Part shown: piece after piece, positions 54,182-57,755 of the stretch
Layout: every line of letters begins with the position of its first letter
Position numbering within the stretch: the first letter of the stretch is position 1
Assembly (NCBI GenBank): GCA_000470535.1
Contig: CBRG010000184.1
Location: forward strand, 1 to 57,755
Direction: 5' to 3'
From: Streptomyces sp. AW19M42
GTDB taxonomy: Bacteria; Actinomycetota; Actinomycetes; Streptomycetales; Streptomycetaceae
DNA length: 57,755 nt
Notes under the pieces: generated by a model
Databases searched by the model: none
The model's input: the letters and a program-made list of their open reading frames with translations, nothing else
Told to the model about the DNA's origin: nothing
Translations under genes and position numbers: made by a program

Positions 54182-54838
54182 ATGGACCTCACCACAGCCG
54201 AAACCACGGCCGCCACCACAGCCCCGAGCGCGGGCAGCGCTACCGACGCCGCCTCGGCCGATGCCCCGCTGAAGGTCGCGATCATCCTCGCCAGCAACCG
54301 CGAGGGCCGCTTCGCTCCCGTCGTCGCCCGCTGGTTCCTCTCCCACACCGACGGCCACCCGGACGTCGTGACCGACCTGGTCGATGTCGCCGGAGTCGAC
54401 CTCCCGACCGTGCACTCGCACCGCCCGGAGCCCGGGGCGCGGGACCGACTGGCCGCCGTCGCGGGCCGGTTGGCGGACGCCGACGCCTTCGTCGTCGTCA
54501 CCCCCGAGTACAACCACTCCTACCCGGCCCCGCTCAAGAACCTCATCGACTGGCACCGCGCCGAGTGGCAGGCCAAGCCCGTCGCCTTCGTCTCCTACGG
54601 CGGGGTCTCCGGCGGGCTGCGCGCGGTCGAGCACCTGCGGCAGGTCTTCGCCGAGCTGCACAGCGTCTCGATCCGCGACACCGTCTCCTTCCACAACGCG
54701 GGCGCGCTGTTCGACGACGAGGGCAGGCACCGGGACCCGGCCGGTGCCGACGCCGCCGCGAAGTCGCTGCTCGACCAGCTGGTGTGGTGGGGCCGCGCGC
54801 TGCGGGACGCGAAGGAGGTACGGCCGTACGGCAGCTGA
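54182..54838 (+). CDS. NADPH-dependent FMN reductase-like flavoprotein, SoxR target
   Basis: 218-residue flavodoxin-like fold enzyme. VAIILASNREGRFAPVVARW binds FMN phosphate; the second FMN loop is VVVTPEYNHSYPAPLKNLID, and VSYGGVSGGLRAVEHLR follows. It lies directly downstream of a SoxR box. In S. coelicolor a gene of this family belongs to the SoxR regulon, which responds to redox-cycling metabolites, so a role in quinone/antibiotic stress is likely. ATG 54182 chosen; the frame opens to 54161. Confidence 0.92.
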   Translation: MDLTTAETTAATTAPSAGSATDAASADAPLKVAIILASNREGRFAPVVARWFLSHTDGHPDVVTDLVDVAGVDLPTVHSHRPEPGARDRLAAVAGRLADADAFVVVTPEYNHSYPAPLKNLIDWHRAEWQAKPVAFVSYGGVSGGLRAVEHLRQVFAELHSVSIRDTVSFHNAGALFDDEGRHRDPAGADAAAKSLLDQLVWWGRALRDAKEVRPYGS

Positions 54839-54906
54839 CCGGGCACCGGCCGGACCGGTACCCGACAATCGGGGCAGGAGTGCCGCCGAATCCGAGGAGA
54901 CCGAAG

Positions 54907-55278
54907 GTGACTTCGCCCGCATGGCTGACCGTTCTGACCACGACGGACAGTGAGGAGAAGGCCCGGCTGCTGGCGCAGGGCGTGGTGGAGGCACGGCTCG
55001 CCGCCTGCGTACAGATCTCCGCGCCCGTCATCTCCGTCTACCGGTGGGAGAGCGCCGTCGAGACCACCGAGGAGTGGCAGCTGCTCCTCAAGACGACGGC
55101 CGAGCGGTACGACGAACTGGAGGCCCATCTCCAGGAGGCGCACGACTACGACACCCCGGAGATCATCGCGATCCCGGTGGTACGGGGCAGCGCCGGCTAC
55201 CTCGGCTGGGTCTCGGCGGAGACCGCACCGGTCACCTCGTCCTCCTCTGCCACGCCGGGCACGCCGGGAGGGAGCTGA
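54907..55278 (+). CDS. cutA: Divalent-cation tolerance protein CutA
   Basis: 123-residue trimeric ferredoxin-like protein. AWLTVLTTTDSEEKARLLAQ, ARLAACVQISAPVISVYRWE, and EWQLLLKTTAERYDELEAHL with HDYDTPEIIAIPV. GTG 54907 has GAGGAG 7 bases upstream. A GACAAT box at 54864-54869 may be the -10. Linked to copper/metal tolerance in E. coli, although its molecular role remains unclear. The tail is Thr/Ser/Pro-rich. Confidence 0.95.
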   Translation: MTSPAWLTVLTTTDSEEKARLLAQGVVEARLAACVQISAPVISVYRWESAVETTEEWQLLLKTTAERYDELEAHLQEAHDYDTPEIIAIPVVRGSAGYLGWVSAETAPVTSSSSATPGTPGGS

Positions 55279-55300
55279 CGGTCCCGGGGACGGCCCGCGT

Positions 55301-56038
55301 TCACCGCGCATCCGCCGCGAGGGCCGTTTCCACTCCGGGCTCCCGTGGGCCCAGGAAGCGCGGATCGGGCGTGAACAGCGCGTCCAGGGCCGCCTTTCCC
55401 GCCGCGGCGATCTCCCGCGTCCCGCCGTAGTACCAGGTCGCATCGTGGGTGGCGTCGACCCCGACGCCGTACGCGTCGATGCCCGCCGCCCGGCACAGGG
55501 CGATCGCCCGCCGGACATGGAAGCCCTGGGTGACCAACAGGGCCCGGTCCACCCCGAAGATCTTCTTCGCCCGGACGCACGAGTCCCAGGTGTCGAAGCC
55601 CGCGAAGTCGCTGACGATCCTGCTGTCCGGCACCCCGTGCCGGACCAGGAACGTGCGCATCGCGTCCGGCTCGTCGTACTCCACCCGGCTGTTGTCACCG
55701 GTCACCAGCACGACCTTCACCTTCTTGTCCCGGTACAGCCCGGCCGCGGCCCGCAGCCGGTTCGCCAGGTACGGGGACGGCTTCCCGTCCCACAGCCCCG
55801 CCCCGAACACCACGGCGACCTGCTGCGCGGGCGCGTCCGCCGCCGTCCTGACCCGGGCGTCCGCGACCGAGTGCATCCAGGTGGCGGGCACCAGACCCAG
55901 CACACAGGCAACCATCACCCCCTGTACGGCCCGCCGCCGCCCGCGCCGGGTCCGTGGCAGCCCGGACCCGGCGCGGGCGGCCGTTCTCCCGAGCCTGCCC
56001 CGGCCGTCCGCCGCTGCTCCCCGTCGTCTCAGCCGCAT
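55301..56038 (-). CDS. DUF218/SanA-YdcF-like membrane-anchored protein
   Basis: 245 residues. Basic N-terminus, one transmembrane helix (VMVACVLGLVPATWM), then the extracytoplasmic DUF218 domain: VAVVFGAGLWDGKPSPYLAN, VVLVTGDNSR, DSRIVSDFAGFDTWDSCVRA and LLVTQGFHVRRAIALCRAAG. The E. coli homologue SanA affects vancomycin sensitivity and envelope permeability. ATG 56038 (MRLRRRG) follows GGGGG; the frame opens to 56164 through pentanucleotide repeats. Convergent with cutA. Confidence 0.9.
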   Translation of the reverse strand: MRLRRRGAAADGRGRLGRTAARAGSGLPRTRRGRRRAVQGVMVACVLGLVPATWMHSVADARVRTAADAPAQQVAVVFGAGLWDGKPSPYLANRLRAAAGLYRDKKVKVVLVTGDNSRVEYDEPDAMRTFLVRHGVPDSRIVSDFAGFDTWDSCVRAKKIFGVDRALLVTQGFHVRRAIALCRAAGIDAYGVGVDATHDATWYYGGTREIAAAGKAALDALFTPDPRFLGPREPGVETALAADAR

Positions 56039-56065
56039 GGGAGCGCCCCCGTTCCTGTCTGTCCT

Positions 56066-56095
56066 GTGCCGTGCCGTTCCGTGCCGTGCCGTGCC
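56066..56095. repeat. GTGCC pentanucleotide repeat
   Basis: Six tandem 5-bp units (GTGCC, one GTTCC) at 56066-56095, 28 bp upstream of the DUF218 start on the other strand. Confidence 0.85.
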
Positions 56096-56170
56096 TAAGT
56101 GTCCCTCTGTGTCTTGACGACAGGACGATCCGAAGGGTTCTCCGCGGACGGCCGTCGGTAGCATCGGCCG

Positions 56171-57058
56171 ATGCTGCTCCCACGGCTGATCGCCTCAGAT
56201 CTCGACGGCACACTGCTGCGCAACGACGGCACGCTGTCGCCCCGCACCCTGCGAGCCCTGCGCGCGGCCGAGGGCGCCGGGGCGGAGATCGTCATCGTCA
56301 CCGCCCGCCCGCCCCGGTTCGTCGACCGGCTCGCGGAGGCCACCGGCCTCGTCGGTACGGCGGTGTGCAGCAACGGCGCCCTGGTGTACGACATCGCCAC
56401 GCGCACCGTCGTCTCCTCCCGACTCCTGTCCCTGATCACCGCCCAGCGGGTGGCCACGGCACTGGCCGCCGTGTTGCCCGAGGTGGGCTTCGCCCTGGAG
56501 ACCGGCAACCAGGTGCTGTACGAACCGGCCTACCGGCTGCGCCTCTGCGAGGACGACGACGCCGAGATGCCCGTGGCCTCCCTCGCCGATCTGTGGCTGA
56601 CCGAGGCCCCCGTCACCAAGCTGCTCGCCTGGTCGGACCGGCTCGACGCGGACACCCTGCTGGCGGCGGCCCGGCCCGGCGCGGGCAGCGACGTACAGCT
56701 GACCCACTCGGGCGGCCACGGGCTGCTGGAGATCAGCGCGCGGGGCGTCACCAAGGCCGGCACCCTGGCGGTGCTCTGCGCCGGGCGGGGCATCGAAGCG
56801 GCCGAGGTCGTCGCTTTCGGAGACATGCCCAACGACCTCACCGTCCTCGACTGGGCCGGCACCGGCTACGCGATGGCCAACGCCCATCCGGCCGTGCTGG
56901 CCGCCGTACCGGTGCACACCGTCAGCAACGAGGAGGACGGCGTCGCCCACGTCATCGAACGCCTGCTCGCCGAAGCCGAAGCCGAAGTCGAAGCCGCAAT
57001 CGGTGAGCTGCCTCTCGACGAAGTGGGCGACACCGCAGCCACAGCCGACGCCGTCTGA
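56171..57058 (+). CDS. Cof-type HAD hydrolase
   Basis: 295-residue cytosolic HAD phosphatase with a C2 cap. Motif I LIASDLDGTLLRNDG (two catalytic Asp), motif II VIVTARP, motif III Lys in GVTKAGTLAVL, motif IV VVAFGDMPNDLTVLD. Members dephosphorylate sugar phosphates, PLP or flavin precursors; the substrate is not set by sequence. The C-terminus has an Ala/Glu-rich run (AEAEAEVEAA), unlike the compact fold. Divergent from the DUF218 gene. Confidence 0.93.
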   Translation: MLLPRLIASDLDGTLLRNDGTLSPRTLRALRAAEGAGAEIVIVTARPPRFVDRLAEATGLVGTAVCSNGALVYDIATRTVVSSRLLSLITAQRVATALAAVLPEVGFALETGNQVLYEPAYRLRLCEDDDAEMPVASLADLWLTEAPVTKLLAWSDRLDADTLLAAARPGAGSDVQLTHSGGHGLLEISARGVTKAGTLAVLCAGRGIEAAEVVAFGDMPNDLTVLDWAGTGYAMANAHPAVLAAVPVHTVSNEEDGVAHVIERLLAEAEAEVEAAIGELPLDEVGDTAATADAV

Positions 57059-57147
57059 CAGCGGCTCCGTCCGTGCGGTGAGGCGCCGGAAAACATCCGT
57101 GACCGGCACGCAACGACGCGGCAACCTGAGCCCGGCACCATCGGCTC

Positions 57148-57755
57148 ATGACGGAGCCGGCACCGGAACGCCCTCAGGAGTCCCTGCCCCTCGACAGCGC
57201 GGCACAACTGCTGAGCCGTATCACCGCACAACTCGACACCCAGCTCAGCCTCGTCTCCCTGAACGGAACCCGACGGCCCATGCACCGCACCCGGCACCAG
57301 CCCGCACCGGGCGCCGCGAGCCCGTCCGCCCCCGCCCTGGTCGCCGTCGCGCACGGCAGCCGGGACCCGCGGGCGCTGCACACGGTGACGCGGCTGCTCG
57401 ACCGGGTGCGGGAGCTGCGGCCGGGGCTCGACGTCAGGCTCGGGCACATCGAGCTGAACGCACCCCTCCTGCCGGAGACCCTGGAGGCCCTGGGCGAGGG
57501 CGAGGCGGTCCTGGTACCGCTGCTGCTGGGGCGCGGGCACCACGTCAAGCAGGACATCCCGGAAGCCGTCGCCGGCGCCCCGGCCCTGCGCGCCCGGACC
57601 GCCGCGCCGCACGGCCCGCACCCGTTGCTGGTCGAGGCGCTGCACGGCCGGCTCACCGAGGCGGGGTGGCGGCCCGGGGACGACGGGAGCCGCAGCAGCG
57701 CGGTGGTCCTCGCCACCGCCGGTTCGCGCGATCCGGCGGCGGCCGCCGACACCCG
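57148..57755 (+). CDS. Sirohydrochlorin chelatase-like (CbiX), partial
   Basis: The C-terminus is cut by the window end; 202 residues are visible. After a 60-residue variable N-terminal extension the CbiX core starts: LVAVAHGSRDPRALHTVTRL with the metal-site His, LDVRLGHIELNAPLLPETLE, and VPLLLGRGHHVKQDIPEAV with further His ligands. Family members insert Co2+, Ni2+ or Fe2+ into sirohydrochlorin. An Fe role in siroheme for NirB is plausible. ATG 57148 is chosen; the first 60 residues are poorly conserved. Confidence 0.88.
   Translation, partial: MTEPAPERPQESLPLDSAAQLLSRITAQLDTQLSLVSLNGTRRPMHRTRHQPAPGAASPSAPALVAVAHGSRDPRALHTVTRLLDRVRELRPGLDVRLGHIELNAPLLPETLEALGEGEAVLVPLLLGRGHHVKQDIPEAVAGAPALRARTAAPHGPHPLLVEALHGRLTEAGWRPGDDGSRSSAVVLATAGSRDPAAAADT

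Overview
The window is high-GC actinobacterial chromosome, almost certainly Streptomyces. Coding regions are close to saturated for G/C at third positions, GTG starts are common, TTA codons are nearly absent, and the housekeeping gene order is typical of the genus: phoH-ybeY-corC-like, cdd-like, era, leuA, recO, uppS, zur/znu, glyS, dus, ppdK, nirBD. I see no rRNA, tRNA, CRISPR array or antibiotic biosynthetic cluster.

Layout. 1-2017: the 5' part of an MFS exporter gene and a PfkB sugar kinase. 2151-6424: phoH (carrying an intein), ybeY, a CBS/HlyC membrane protein and a YjbR protein. 6466-10598: accessory insertions, namely a 5'-truncated MFS gene, a cytidine-deaminase-like protein without catalytic residues, and a WxL-like/DUF916 surface pair. 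10671-19000: era, an M4 protease with its emfourin-type inhibitor, leuA with a leucine-rich leader peptide, a TerB-like protein, a decayed MMPL transporter, recO and uppS, then zur facing them. 19057-24148: znuABC with two Zur boxes, glyS, a MITE-like element and an FKBP. 24328-32092: a TetR/aldo-keto reductase pair, an XRE regulator between two DHA2 MFS exporters, and dus.

32212-40388 is the most interesting part: four tightly linked genes encoding an alpha/beta hydrolase, a caspase-like protease with a VMAP-type C-terminus, a MoxR AAA+ ATPase, and a SAV_2336/vWA-like protein with a TPR array. This matches the logic of the predicted vWA-MoxR-VMAP ternary conflict (immunity or cell-death) systems. 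Two of the four genes carry rare TTA codons, so in Streptomyces they would need the bldA tRNA and would be tied to development.

40389-57755: ppdK with a long upstream region holding a repeated motif, a winged-helix protein, a VOC protein, an SDR, nirBD with a GlnR-type box, a TauE-type permease, a class F-like sortase with a likely surface substrate, a DUF5990 protein, a class IV aminotransferase, a flavin reductase with a SoxR box, cutA, a DUF218 protein, a Cof-type HAD phosphatase, and a CbiX-type chelatase cut by the window end.

The second highlight is the phoH intein. It begins with Ala and has Trp, Cys and Thr at the block B, F and G positions that define class 3 inteins, and it also has an apparently intact LAGLIDADG endonuclease.
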